64,000 nt of DNA from Hyphomicrobiales bacterium (GTDB lineage: Bacteria; Pseudomonadota; Alphaproteobacteria; Rhizobiales; Rhizobiaceae), in the NCBI GenBank assembly GCA_900469955.1, contig UBYX01000022.1, positions 30,751 to 94,750 of the forward strand. The letters run 5' to 3'. Every line of letters starts with the position of its first letter. Position 1 is the stretch's first letter. Position numbers and translations under genes: made by a program. The notes beneath the pieces were generated by a model. The model had not been told where the DNA came from. It did no database searches and worked only from the letters and a program-made list of their open reading frames with translations. Below are positions 17,877-26,101 of the stretch, in pieces.

Positions 17877-17940
17877 GACGATCTCCTGTTCAGGTTAGTG
17901 CTCGGAGGCCAAACCTCCAGATGGAATAAATCGAGTTAAA

Positions 17941-18015
17941 TCAAGCAAATCCGACGAGGTTTAGAACCGCGATGACAATCACGACGGCGCCGACCAACCA
18001 AACGATGCTGTTCAT
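17941..18015 (-). CDS. 24-residue single-pass membrane peptide (copy B)
   Basis: The frame encodes MNSIVWLVGAVVIVIAVLNL-VGFA, one hydrophobic helix with a Trp-6 near the interface. AAGGAG lies 6-7 nt before the ATG and an exact EcfG-type promoter 30-54 nt upstream. It is a tandem paralogue of copy A: the first 14 residues are the same and the remainder differs conservatively, while the DNA differs at many third positions, so protein sequence is being selected. That supports a real gene. Confidence 0.7.
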   Translation of the reverse strand: MNSIVWLVGAVVIVIAVLNLVGFA

Positions 18016-18044
18016 GGCATTCTCCTTTTGTTGTTGTGGATTTG

Positions 18045-18069
18045 AACGGCGCGGGCGTAAAAAGGTTCC
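18045..18069 (-). promoter_or_regulatory. EcfG-type promoter for the twin membrane peptides
   Basis: Minus strand GGAAC (18065-18069), 16-bp spacer, CGTT (18045-18048); exact consensus. ATG of copy B at 18015. Confidence 0.75.
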
Positions 18070-18082
18070 GGTATTCAGGTTT

Positions 18083-18107
18083 GGAACAAACGCCGGCTCC
18101 GGGTGTT
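18083..18107 (+). promoter_or_regulatory. EcfG-type promoter for the type II NADH dehydrogenase operon
   Basis: GGAAC (18083-18087), 16-bp spacer, TGTT (18104-18107). Back-to-back with the peptide promoter, -35 elements 13 bp apart. It decides the start of the next gene: an in-frame GTG at 18103 would lie inside the promoter. Confidence 0.7.
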
Positions 18108-18153
18108 GAACGAACGTCGCGCGGGGCTGCCAGCTCCGCCAACGGGTGGGGAA

Positions 18154-19491
18154 ATGGACGAGACGAGCTCCGGAAACGAGAATAGAATCGGTGCGAGCCC
18201 GTCCCGCACGGCGCCCAGGGTCGTCATCGTCGGCGCCGGTTTTGGCGGCCTCGCGGCAGCCCGTGAACTTGGAAATACGGAAATCGATGTCACCGTCATC
18301 GATCGACGCAACCATAACCTTTTCCAGCCGCTGCTGTATCAGGTCGCCACCGCCGCCCTGTCGCCGGCGGACATTTCCGAACCGATCCGCCGCACCCTGG
18401 GACGCTATCGCAATATCAAGGTCATGCTGGCGGAGGTCGTCGGGATCGATACCGCCACCAAACGCGTCAATCTCGATTACGGCTCCTCAGTCCCCTATGA
18501 CCAGCTGGTGATCGCCACCGGGTCGGAATACAACTATTTTGGCCACGAAGACTGGCGCGCCTGGGCACCGGGACTAAAGACGATCCACGAAGCCAGGCTT
18601 ATCCGCCAGCGTCTGCTGCTGGCTTTCGAGAAGGCGGAACTCTCACAGGACCCGGAAGAGAAAAAGGCCCTGCTGACAAGCGTCATCATCGGGGGCGGGC
18701 CGACGGGTGTCGAGATGGCGGGTGCCATTGCGGAACTGGGACGCTTCATGATCACCCGCGACTTCCGCAAACTGGAGCCCGACCACATGAGGGTCATCCT
18801 CATAGAGGCCGGCCCCAAGATACTGGCGGCCTTTCCGGACAATCTCACCGCCTACGCACGGCAAGCGCTGGAGAAGATGGGCGTCGAGGTGATGACCGGC
18901 GTTGCGGTAGAGGCGATCAGCAAGGACGAGGTCGTGGCGGGTTCAATGCGTATCCGCACCGGCTGCGTCATCTGGGGAGCAGGCGTCAAGGCATCTCCCG
19001 CCGGCAGATGGCTTGGGATCGAGGGCAAGGCAGGCGGGCGCATCCCGGTCGGCCCCGACCTTTCCGTCACCGGTTTTCCGGACGTCTATGCGATCGGCGA
19101 CACCGCCCTCGGGCTTGCCGAAGACGGCAAGCCGCTGCCCGCACTCGCCCAAGTCGCCAAGCAGCAGGGAGAATATATCGGCAAGGCGATCAGGACCAGG
19201 CTGCTCGAAGGCAAACCTGCCGAACCGTTCCGCTTCCTCAACCGCGGCAATACGGCCGTCGTCGGACGCAATTCGGCGATCTTCGATTTCGGCAGATGGA
19301 CGCTCAAGGGCTGGTTTGCTTGGCTGCTATGGGCGCTGGTGCACGTTTATCTGCTGGTCAATTTCGAAAAGCGGCTGCTCGTCAGCATCCAGTGGATCTG
19401 GCGCTACCTGACCCGCCAGCGCGGAGCCCGGCTGATCGATGAAAATGCAGCCTCCTTCGTGCCGTCTTCCACGCAAAGGACAGAGACATGA
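18154..19491 (+). CDS. ndh: Type II NADH dehydrogenase (NDH-2) / NAD(P)/FAD-dependent oxidoreductase
   Basis: A 445-residue membrane-associated flavoprotein that passes electrons from NADH to quinone without proton pumping. FAD motif VVIVGAGFGG at 23-32, RRNHNLFQPLLYQVA (family signature), second Rossmann motif IIGGGPTGVEMAG, DVYAIGDTA (FAD), and a C-terminal hydrophobic segment GWFAWLLWALVHVYLLV that anchors it to the membrane. The ATG at 18154 follows GGTGGGGAA. It overlaps the 94-aa gene (ATGA). The stress promoter suggests an alternative respiratory entry under stress. Confidence 0.88.
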   Translation: MDETSSGNENRIGASPSRTAPRVVIVGAGFGGLAAARELGNTEIDVTVIDRRNHNLFQPLLYQVATAALSPADISEPIRRTLGRYRNIKVMLAEVVGIDTATKRVNLDYGSSVPYDQLVIATGSEYNYFGHEDWRAWAPGLKTIHEARLIRQRLLLAFEKAELSQDPEEKKALLTSVIIGGGPTGVEMAGAIAELGRFMITRDFRKLEPDHMRVILIEAGPKILAAFPDNLTAYARQALEKMGVEVMTGVAVEAISKDEVVAGSMRIRTGCVIWGAGVKASPAGRWLGIEGKAGGRIPVGPDLSVTGFPDVYAIGDTALGLAEDGKPLPALAQVAKQQGEYIGKAIRTRLLEGKPAEPFRFLNRGNTAVVGRNSAIFDFGRWTLKGWFAWLLWALVHVYLLVNFEKRLLVSIQWIWRYLTRQRGARLIDENAASFVPSSTQRTET

Positions 19492-19772
19492 ACACAGCAA
19501 ACCCTCAACTCGAAGGCCTCTATCTCGCACTTGCCGCCGTCAACCGGCTTCTTGTCGACAAGGGGATCGTGTCGAACGCCGAACTGCAGGATGTCCTTCA
19601 AGCGACGGAGCGTGCGGTGTTGGCCGACGACAAGCCGCTCAACGTTTCGAGCTCCCACCAGAAGGCGGTCGCCTTTCCGATCCGTCTTCTGCTTCTGGCG
19701 AACGAAGCGCATGAAGAAGGCAAAGCCTTCTGTTTCGATGATCTGGCCAGGGAAATCGGGCGAAGAACCTGA
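19488..19772 (+). CDS. Hypothetical 94-aa helical protein coupled to ndh
   Basis: Not recognised. The first half is helical with LAAVNRLLVDKGIVSNAELQDVLQ (given here only as a pattern: leucine-rich helix, Gly turn, Ile/Val-Ser, Glu, helix) and resembles residues 20-45 of the 82-aa protein at 20814-21062. No membrane segment. Its ATG overlaps the ndh stop by 4 nt, so it is made together with NDH-2 and may regulate or stabilise it. Confidence 0.75.
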   Translation: MNTANPQLEGLYLALAAVNRLLVDKGIVSNAELQDVLQATERAVLADDKPLNVSSSHQKAVAFPIRLLLLANEAHEEGKAFCFDDLAREIGRRT

Positions 19773-19780
19773 ATGCGGAA

Positions 19781-19804
19781 CGGCGGCATCCGCTCATGCC
19801 GCCG
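19781..19804. terminator. Stem-loop between convergent ndh and SDR operons
   Basis: CGGCGGCAT / ATGCCGCCG, 9-bp stem with a 6-nt loop. No T-run on either side, so termination efficiency is uncertain. Confidence 0.45.
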
Positions 19805-19829
19805 CTGTTCTCAAGGGGAGGAGAGCAGG

Positions 19830-20687
19830 TTAGATCATCGGCTTACCGCCGGTGACCGCGATCGTGCTGCCGGAGACATAGCTGGAGAGCGGGTCCGCCA
19901 GCATCACATAGGTGGTCGCAAGTTCCGCCGGCTGCCCCGGACGTTTCATCGGAACCTGCTTGCCGAATTCCTTCACCTTGTCTTCCGTCATCGTCGACGG
20001 AATGAGCGGCGTCCAGATCGGACCGGGCGCAACCGCGTTGGCTCGGATACCCTTCTCGGCCAGAAGCTGGGCGAGACCCGCGGTGAAATTCTGGATTGCA
20101 CCCTTGGTGGTCGCATAGGCGAGCAGCGTCGGGTTCGGGCTGTCGGAATTGATTGACGCGGTGTTGATGATCGAGCTGCCGGGTTTCATATGCGGAACGG
20201 CCGCCTTGGTCAGATAGAACATGGCGTGGATGTTGACCTTGAACGTCAACTCCCACTCCTCGTCGGAAATGTCCTCGATCGAAGAAAAGGTCGCCTGATG
20301 CGCCGCATTGTTGACGAGGATATCGATGCCGCCAAGCTCGCTGACGGCCTTGTCGATGATGGCGCGGCAATGGGCTGAGGTCTGGATGTCTCCGGGCACG
20401 AGCACGGCCTTGCGGCCCGCCTCTTCCACCAGGCGCTGGGTGTCCCTGGCGTCCTCGTCCTCATCGAGATACGAGATCAGCAGATCGGCTCCTTCGCGCG
20501 CAAAGGCGATGGCGACCGCCCGGCCGATACCGCTGTCGCCGCCCGTGATGACCGCCTTCTTGCCTGCCAACCGCCCGGACCCGCGATAGGACAGCTCCCC
20601 ATGATCGGGTACGGGGTCCATGCGGCCCGTAAAGCCGGGCATAGGCTGCTGCTGCTCGGGAAAAGGCGGTGTGGGATATTGGGGCAT
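19830..20687 (-). CDS. SDR family oxidoreductase, general-stress type (YdaD/YhdF-like)
   Basis: A 285-residue short-chain dehydrogenase with the long N-terminal extension (about 40 residues, Pro/Gln-rich: PQYPTPPFPEQQQPMPGF) typical of the Bacillus general-stress SDRs. Core: VITGGDSGIGRAV (NAD(P) loop), NNAAHQ, catalytic Ser in INTASINS, Tyr-x3-Lys in AYATTKGAI, APGPIWTPLIPS. The substrate is unknown. The EcfG promoter at 20724-20748 fits the stress assignment. Confidence 0.88.
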   Translation of the reverse strand: MPQYPTPPFPEQQQPMPGFTGRMDPVPDHGELSYRGSGRLAGKKAVITGGDSGIGRAVAIAFAREGADLLISYLDEDEDARDTQRLVEEAGRKAVLVPGDIQTSAHCRAIIDKAVSELGGIDILVNNAAHQATFSSIEDISDEEWELTFKVNIHAMFYLTKAAVPHMKPGSSIINTASINSDSPNPTLLAYATTKGAIQNFTAGLAQLLAEKGIRANAVAPGPIWTPLIPSTMTEDKVKEFGKQVPMKRPGQPAELATTYVMLADPLSSYVSGSTIAVTGGKPMI

Positions 20688-20723
20688 GAAAGGCTCCGTG
20701 TTTTGTTGAGAGTTTTAGCTTCC

Positions 20724-20748
20724 AACTAGCCTCACAGCGGGATGTTCC
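20724..20748 (-). promoter_or_regulatory. EcfG-type promoter for the SDR gene
   Basis: Minus strand GGAAC (20744-20748), 16-bp spacer, AGTT (20724-20727); 37 nt before the ATG at 20687. Confidence 0.65.
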
Positions 20749-20813
20749 ACTTGGAGCAGGCATTGTCGAAAAGAAAAGGCACGCCGAAACGCACCTTCAT
20801 CCACTCCACGGCC

Positions 20814-21062
20814 TCAAGCCCCGGGCGTCGCCGCACCGTCACCCCGGCGCAAGCGCTTTAGCTGATTGACGATCCTGAGAGAACTCGAAGCACGGGTGGC
20901 AGAAAAATCCGAACTCTTCGACAAGATCCGCAGCATCTCCTCTGCCTCGTCTGCCGAGATCGTTCCGCGCGCAGCGAGACCATCGATCAGGACGAGCATC
21001 GCTCCTTCGACCGCAAGCGATCGCCGGTGAACTTCCATTTCGATTTGAGCAGTATCAGTCAT
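20814..21062 (-). CDS. Hypothetical 82-aa protein
   Basis: Not recognised. Soluble and helical, with LVLIDGLAARGTISADEAEEML around residues 22-43 and a basic C-terminus (RIVNQLKRLRRGD). A ribosome site AAGGAG lies 6 nt before the ATG. It shows a weak helix-turn-helix-like resemblance to the 94-aa protein coupled to ndh. A near-consensus EcfG site lies upstream (21091-21115). Confidence 0.65.
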   Translation of the reverse strand: MTDTAQIEMEVHRRSLAVEGAMLVLIDGLAARGTISADEAEEMLRILSKSSDFSATRASSSLRIVNQLKRLRRGDGAATPGA

Positions 21063-21090
21063 GGCAGGCTCCTTAAACTCTAACCTCTCG

Positions 21091-21115
21091 AATGGCTTAA
21101 GGAGAGAATTGTTCC
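21091..21115 (-). promoter_or_regulatory. Weak EcfG-like promoter for the 82-aa gene
   Basis: Minus strand GGAAC (21111-21115), 16-bp spacer, CATT (21091-21094). The -10 departs from CGTT at one base. Confidence 0.35.
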
Positions 21116-21158
21116 TGAATTCGATCTGCGAATTCGCAATCTGATCGACAACCTGGGG

Positions 21159-21581
21159 TCAGTTGCTGCCGTTGCGTCGATTGTCTGCCTCGGTCCCGCC
21201 GGAGCCTCTGTCGATCCTCCCCTGCTCTGCCTTGTAGAAATACTGGCTGTTGACCAGCCAACCCTTGAGCGGCCTGAGCGGCAGCAGGCAGGTGAGTATC
21301 ATCACCGGCAGCGAGATCAGCAGATGCACCCAGAACGCCGGCTGGAACATGACCTCGATCCACACCGCCAGCGCCACGCTCGGCACGCAGGCGAAGCAGA
21401 TGACGAAGAATGCCGGACCATCGGCAGGATCGGCGAAGGAGTAGTCGAGGCCGCAGACCTCGCAGCTCGGCTTCAACGTCAAAAAGCCGTTGAAGAGATG
21501 TCCCTGGCCACAGCGCGGGCAGCGGCCACGTATCCCGGTGGTGTACGGGGAAAGAGGAGCCCAGTTCCCTTCATAAGCCAT
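21159..21581 (-). CDS. DUF983 membrane protein with N-terminal zinc ribbon
   Basis: A 140-residue protein. A four-cysteine zinc ribbon (GRCPRCGQGHLF ... SCEVCGLDY) near residues 19-47 is followed by two membrane helices (about 58-78 FFVICFACVPSVALAVWI, 84-104 VHLLISLPVMILTCLLPL) and a basic tail. This is the DUF983 pattern; function unknown. The ATG at 21581 is preferred over an upstream one because MAYEGNW begins the conserved part. EcfG-type promoter at 21635-21660. Confidence 0.85.
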   Translation of the reverse strand: MAYEGNWAPLSPYTTGIRGRCPRCGQGHLFNGFLTLKPSCEVCGLDYSFADPADGPAFFVICFACVPSVALAVWIEVMFQPAFWVHLLISLPVMILTCLLPLRPLKGWLVNSQYFYKAEQGRIDRGSGGTEADNRRNGSN

Positions 21582-21634
21582 GACATCTGCCTTTCGTGAG
21601 GTATGTCGAAAAAATCCTCCGCGGATTACTGCCA

Positions 21635-21660
21635 AACCTATCCTACTCGCAACATGTTCC
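21635..21660 (-). promoter_or_regulatory. EcfG-type promoter for the DUF983 gene
   Basis: Minus strand GGAAC (21656-21660), 17-bp spacer, GGTT (21635-21638), about 54 nt before the ATG. Confidence 0.5.
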
Positions 21661-21811
21661 CCTGTCGCGCGTCAATCTGCCGCCTGTGCGGAATTCGCGG
21701 TAGCTCGACCGGGAGGCGCCGTTCAGAATTCTGTCATCCATCTATGGCAGGGACGCATAGACCATTAGTCTGGGCTCTTCTGAGTCGTCCTATCACCTTT
21801 GCGGATCGAGC

Positions 21812-22666
21812 ATGACATCCGAACATTCAGGCCTGGGCATCGCCTATCGAGGCCATTTCACCCGCCTCAAATGGCATCGTCTGCGCCGCAGCATGAGCGA
21901 TCCGCTGTTTTCCGCCGGTGTCATGGCGGATGGGTTTCGGCTAGGCGCCTCGACCGAACTCGACCTCAGGGTCCGAGCCGACAGAGGCTTCGTTGTGCTG
22001 CACGACCGGGAGCTTGAGGGTGAGACGGACGGTCATGGCCTCGTGCGCGAAGCCTCTGCGCAGGAGATCAGCGCTCTGCGCATGCGAGAAGGCGGCAATC
22101 CCCCGATCCTCAGCGAGGATCTGGCGGCGATGCTCGAAACGGCCCATCCGGATGCGCTGCTGCAATTCGACATGAAAGACGAACTCACTGTGATCGGCAG
22201 CGCAGGCCTCGACCATCTCGCCCGCCATTTTGCCGGTGCCGGCTCCTCGATCATCGTCAGCGGCGCCGATCTCGACCTGATCATTGCGGTGAAGGAAAGG
22301 CTGCCAAACCTCAGGCGCGGCATCGATCCCACCGACAAACTCATCGAAATCTACCGGCATCAGGGGCTCAAAGCGGTGGAAGCGGACCTTCGCTCCGACC
22401 TTGTCGGACCGACCGGGCCGGACACCATCTATCTCGCCTGGCAACTCGTGCTGCAGGCCGCCCACGACGGTCTTGACCTGATCGCCCTCTGCCATGACGC
22501 CGGAAAACTGGTCGATGCCTGGACCTTCAATCTCAAGGACCCGGAGCAGGGATTCGATGAGGCAGAGGCTCAAGCCTTCAGCGCGCTGATGGCGTTGAAA
22601 CCGGATCAGATCACGACCGACGAGGCGCCTGCCACCGAGCGGGCCTGGGCAAAGATCGCCGGCTGA
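21812..22666 (+). CDS. Glycerophosphodiester phosphodiesterase-like protein with altered active-site His
   Basis: A 284-residue protein of the GDPD TIM-barrel family. ELDLR (the metal-binding E-x-D), VLHDREL (HD catalytic His), LLQFDMKDE and the C-terminal DQITTDEA are in place. However the first motif, normally His-Arg-Gly, reads AYRGH with Tyr at residue 12, so one of the two catalytic histidines is missing. The protein may have weak or different activity. It converges with the lipoprotein gene at 22673, 6 nt away. No EcfG site was seen before it. Confidence 0.8.
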   Translation: MTSEHSGLGIAYRGHFTRLKWHRLRRSMSDPLFSAGVMADGFRLGASTELDLRVRADRGFVVLHDRELEGETDGHGLVREASAQEISALRMREGGNPPILSEDLAAMLETAHPDALLQFDMKDELTVIGSAGLDHLARHFAGAGSSIIVSGADLDLIIAVKERLPNLRRGIDPTDKLIEIYRHQGLKAVEADLRSDLVGPTGPDTIYLAWQLVLQAAHDGLDLIALCHDAGKLVDAWTFNLKDPEQGFDEAEAQAFSALMALKPDQITTDEAPATERAWAKIAG

Positions 22667-22672
22667 TATCCG

Positions 22673-22957
22673 TCAGTCATCCCAGAACGGCCCGCGATAG
22701 ACCCGCCGGCTGACCAGTTTCAGGCTGCGGTCCGGCTGGATGATATAGTTCTCATCCACTCGCTGACCGAGCGAATTGCGGAACGTATGCGGCACCACGC
22801 TGCCGACAGGCGCCTTTGTCAACCGTGTGCGCGGCTGGCCGCCATAGGTGATGCTGCCTGGAATGGGTTCGATCCCATTGGTATTCAGACTGCCCGCTGC
22901 CGTGCTGCAGCCGGCCAGCACGACGGCAAGACCGGCAATGGCGACAATGTTCTTCAT
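22673..22957 (-). CDS. Small lipoprotein, 94 aa
   Basis: A lipoprotein signal MKNIVAIAGLAVVLAGC with lipidated Cys at 17, followed by a mature part rich in Gly, Pro and Arg (GGQPRTRLTKAPVGSVVPHTF, then a conserved-looking YIIQPDRSLKLVSRRVYRGP). Not recognised beyond the lipoprotein class. The start at 22957 is chosen for the signal and an AGGA upstream; an upstream in-frame ATG would bury the signal. EcfG-type promoter at 23001-23026. Confidence 0.8.
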   Translation of the reverse strand: MKNIVAIAGLAVVLAGCSTAAGSLNTNGIEPIPGSITYGGQPRTRLTKAPVGSVVPHTFRNSLGQRVDENYIIQPDRSLKLVSRRVYRGPFWDD

Positions 22958-23000
22958 GGGACGATCCTCCGACTGTTCCCGCTCAAGCGGGGACTCGCTG

Positions 23001-23026
23001 AACTGCATTTAGCCGCTTGAAGTTCC
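23001..23026 (-). promoter_or_regulatory. EcfG-type promoter for the lipoprotein gene
   Basis: Minus strand GGAAC (23022-23026), 17-bp spacer, AGTT (23001-23004), 44 nt before the ATG. Confidence 0.5.
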
Positions 23027-23121
23027 CTTGCGCCGTTGCGGCGCAACAAATCTCCTGTCCATCGCGAAAATATCCGCTAAACCTGTGAGCCGCCAGGAGT
23101 GGAAAGAGGGGAATAGCTGCC

Positions 23122-24480
23122 GTGACGAAGTCCTTTGGAGCGATGTCGATCGCCGAACTGTCCGCACTTATCCAGACGGGCGCCGTCGACCCGGTCGATG
23201 TGACCGAAGCGGTCCTTGCCGGCATAGAAGCCTATTCCGACAAGGCGGTTTTCATCACGGTTCTCAAGGAACGGGCCATGGCCGAAGCCGAGGCATCCTC
23301 GAAGCGCCTCAAGGAGGGCCGTTCGCTCGGCCTCCTCGACGGTATCCCGATTGCGTGGAAGGATCTGTTCGACATCGAGGGCCTGCCGACAACCGCCGGC
23401 TCCAAGGTGCTGAAGGAAGCCGAAGCGGCTACCAAGGATGCCGCCGTGGTCGATCTCCTCAAGCGTGCTGGCATGATCGCGGTCGGCCGCACCAACATGA
23501 GCGAGTTCGCCTTTTCCGGCATCGGCATCAACCCGCATTATGGCACGCCGCACAATCCGCGCAGCAAGGATGCGCCGCGGGTGCCGGGTGGTTCCTCGTC
23601 CGGCGCGGGCGTTGCGGTGGCTGCGGGTCTCGTACCCGTCGCTATGGGTACGGATACCGGCGGCTCGGTCCGTATTCCCTCCGCCCTGAACGGCGTGGTC
23701 GGCTACAAGGCGACCCGCGGCCGCCACCTCATGGAGGGCGTCTATCCGCTGGCGAAAAGCCTCGATTCGCTAGGTCCCCTCTGCCGCACGGTGCAGGATG
23801 CGATCTGGATAGACGCGGCGATGCGCGGGCTCGCCGCCTCGCAGGTCGCGAGACAGCCGGCAGCGCCGCTCGATATCGTCGTTCCTATCAATATTGTCTT
23901 CGACGGCGCTGAGCCGGGAGTGGCAGCGGCGTTCGAAGCGGCAATCCAGCGGCTGGAGAAGGCAGGCTGCACCGTGACCCGTATTGCCGTCCCGGCCTTT
24001 GGGGAAATCCTGCGGCTGATGTCCACGCGAGGTGCCTTGGTCACCGCGGAGGCTTTCGGGCTTCATCAGGAAAGGTTGGCGGGGCCGGAAGCCGCAGATA
24101 TGGACCAGCGGGTCGTAGTCCGCGCCAGGCTCGGCGAAAAGATAACCCTGCCCGATTACCTCGCTACCCTCGAGACGCGCACGAGGCTGATCGCCGAGAC
24201 CGAAGCGCTGATCGGCAACCGTTTCATCGCAATGCCCTCGGTCGCCCATGTGGCGCCGAAGATCACCGATCTCGCGGACGACGAGGCCTTCTTCGCTGCG
24301 AACGGAAAGACGCTGCGCAATACCATGCTCGGCAATTTCCTCGACTGGTGCGGCGTTTCGATCCCCTGCGGGACTGGTGATTCCGACATGCCGGTGGGCT
24401 TCCTGCTCTCGGCCAATGCCAATCGCGACGACGCCCTGCTTCAGGCGGCCATGGCATACGAGCAAATCATCAGGGGATAG
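23122..24480 (+). CDS. Amidase (amidase signature family)
   Basis: A 452-residue serine amidase. The Ser-cisSer-Lys triad is visible: Lys in IAWKDLFDIEG (about 75), the Gly/Ser-rich signature GGSSSGAGVAVAAG (about 153-166) and TDTGGSVRIP with the nucleophile Ser. It is shorter than GatA and lies away from gatB/gatC, so it is a catabolic or promiscuous amidase (allophanate hydrolase, indole acetamide hydrolase and others share this architecture); the substrate is not predictable. The start follows GAGGGG about 11 nt upstream. Confidence 0.85.
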   Translation: MTKSFGAMSIAELSALIQTGAVDPVDVTEAVLAGIEAYSDKAVFITVLKERAMAEAEASSKRLKEGRSLGLLDGIPIAWKDLFDIEGLPTTAGSKVLKEAEAATKDAAVVDLLKRAGMIAVGRTNMSEFAFSGIGINPHYGTPHNPRSKDAPRVPGGSSSGAGVAVAAGLVPVAMGTDTGGSVRIPSALNGVVGYKATRGRHLMEGVYPLAKSLDSLGPLCRTVQDAIWIDAAMRGLAASQVARQPAAPLDIVVPINIVFDGAEPGVAAAFEAAIQRLEKAGCTVTRIAVPAFGEILRLMSTRGALVTAEAFGLHQERLAGPEAADMDQRVVVRARLGEKITLPDYLATLETRTRLIAETEALIGNRFIAMPSVAHVAPKITDLADDEAFFAANGKTLRNTMLGNFLDWCGVSIPCGTGDSDMPVGFLLSANANRDDALLQAAMAYEQIIRG

Positions 24481-24484
24481 GAAG

Positions 24485-24561
24485 TGGTAGCGGGGGGCGG
24501 AATTGAACCGCCGACCTCAGGGTTATGAATCCTGCGCTCTCACCAACTGAGCTACCCCGCC
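24485..24561 (-). tRNA. tRNA-Met (CAT), elongator type
   Basis: A cloverleaf reads on the minus strand: acceptor GGCGGGG/CCCCGCT, D arm GCTC..GAGC, anticodon loop TTCATAA with anticodon CAT, T arm GGCGG-TTCAATT-CCGCC, and encoded CCA. The last anticodon-stem pair (31-39) is A-C. The anticodon could in principle be lysidine-modified (Ile), but the GGCGGGGTAGCTC body is that of elongator Met tRNA. It lies 5 nt past the amidase stop, on the opposite strand. Confidence 0.93.
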
Positions 24562-24696
24562 ACAGGGTCTGCGGCAAGCTCTGCAAGAGCCCGGTCCGCT
24601 TCGGTCGTGCGGCTTATAAGACCCCCGTCACCAAAGTGTCAAGCAGCCTTTTGGCAAATCAGGCGGCTATTTTCCGCGCCGCCGAAAGTCGCCCGA

Positions 24697-25893
24697 TCAA
24701 GCCGCCACAGGTGCCGAAAGCAACGCCTTCAGCGAAGCTTCCGCATCGGCGGCACGTTCCGAGCGGTCGATGAAGCCGCCGCCATAAACCCGCGCATCAG
24801 GCCCTTCGGCCGAATAGAGCACGCACGCCTGGCCAGGCGCCACGCCCGCCTCTCCGACGGCGAGGTCGACATAGACGCCTCGGTCATCGCAATGGACGAC
24901 AGCCGGCGCCGGCGGGCGCGTCGAGCGAACCTTGGCGAAGCAGGCGAAACCATCAGCAGCATCGGCTTCGAGGGAATTGTCGCCGATCCAGTTGACGTCG
25001 CGCAGGTAGACGCGGTGCGTGTCGAGCGCTTCTTTCGGCCCGACGATCACGCGGCGGGACCGGGCATCGAGATAGACGACATACAGCGGTTCGCCCGTCG
25101 CGACCCCGAGGCCTTTGCGCTGGCCGATCGTATAATGCACGATGCCTTCGTGCCGGCCGAGCACGCGTCCGTCGATATGGACGATCTCGCCTGCCAGCGC
25201 GGCATTCGGCTTCACCTTGCTGATGATGTCGGCATACCTGCCCTGCGGCACGAAACAGATATCCTGGCTGTCCGCCTTCTTGGCGACCACGAGCCCCATG
25301 TCTTCGGCAAGCGCCCTCACCTCCGCCTTCGACATGCCGCCGAGGGGGAAGCGCAGATAATCGATCTGTTCCTGGGTGGTTGCAAACAGGAACCAGCTCT
25401 GGTCGCGATCGCTGTCGACCGGACGGAAAAGCGCGCGCCGGTTCGGGTTGTCGGGCGTGGGATTGTGCCGCGAGCGGATGTAATGGCCGGTCGCCAGCGC
25501 ATCCGCGCCGAGCTCCCTCGCTGTCGCGAGCAGATCGGCGAATTTGACCGTCTGATTGCACGCGACGCAGGGGATCGGCGTTTCGCCCATGGCATAGGCT
25601 TCCGCAAACGGATTGATCACCGTTTCCCGGAACCGCTTTTCGTAATCGAGCACGTAATGCGGAATGCCGAGCGTTTCGGAAACGCGCCGTGCATCGTCGA
25701 TGTCCTGGCCGGCGCAGCAGGAGCCGGCGCGGTGCACCGCCGCGCCATGATCGTAAAGTTGCAGCGTGATGCCGAGCACATCATAGCCCTGGCGTTTGAG
25801 CAGCCCGGCAACGACGGAGGAATCCACGCCCCCCGACATGGCAACGACAACGCGTGTGTCTTCCGGCCTCTTGTCAAAATCCAGCGTATTCAC
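24697..25893 (-). CDS. mnmA: tRNA-specific 2-thiouridylase
   Basis: A 398-residue enzyme that thiolates U34 of tRNA Lys, Glu and Gln. PP-loop MSGGVDSS at residues 19-26, catalytic C109 in PCVACN (C112 also in the loop) and the second Cys in QDICFVPQG. The start is taken as GTG 25893 (protein MNTLDF); reading further upstream adds about 30 residues of no family resemblance. Homologues have this length. It is monocistronic as far as can be seen. Confidence 0.93.
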   Translation of the reverse strand: MNTLDFDKRPEDTRVVVAMSGGVDSSVVAGLLKRQGYDVLGITLQLYDHGAAVHRAGSCCAGQDIDDARRVSETLGIPHYVLDYEKRFRETVINPFAEAYAMGETPIPCVACNQTVKFADLLATARELGADALATGHYIRSRHNPTPDNPNRRALFRPVDSDRDQSWFLFATTQEQIDYLRFPLGGMSKAEVRALAEDMGLVVAKKADSQDICFVPQGRYADIISKVKPNAALAGEIVHIDGRVLGRHEGIVHYTIGQRKGLGVATGEPLYVVYLDARSRRVIVGPKEALDTHRVYLRDVNWIGDNSLEADAADGFACFAKVRSTRPPAPAVVHCDDRGVYVDLAVGEAGVAPGQACVLYSAEGPDARVYGGGFIDRSERAADAEASLKALLSAPVAA

Positions 25894-26101
25894 GGGTAAC
25901 TCTCTCGGTCTCTCAAGCCGCCGATGCCAAAGCCAAAGGGCGGAATATCCGGCCCGGCGCGGGATCGGCCGCGCGTCAGGCAATTCCTGCGGATATAGAA
26001 AGGATTGCGCTCCGGCGCAAGGAGTATGGGCATCAAGGGAAACGGGCCAGTGATCTCGGCCTTATCTCCTGGCCGAGCCTAGAGGACCGGGAGGTTTATT
26101 C

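Noticed and set aside
19777..19800. GGAAC near the end of the ndh operon
   Set aside because: No NGTT at 16-17 bp on either strand; it overlaps the terminator-like hairpin.
24485..24561. tRNA read as tRNA-Ile(CAU) that would need TilS
   Set aside because: The acceptor and D-arm sequence are those of elongator Met tRNA; nothing in the body points to an Ile2 tRNA.
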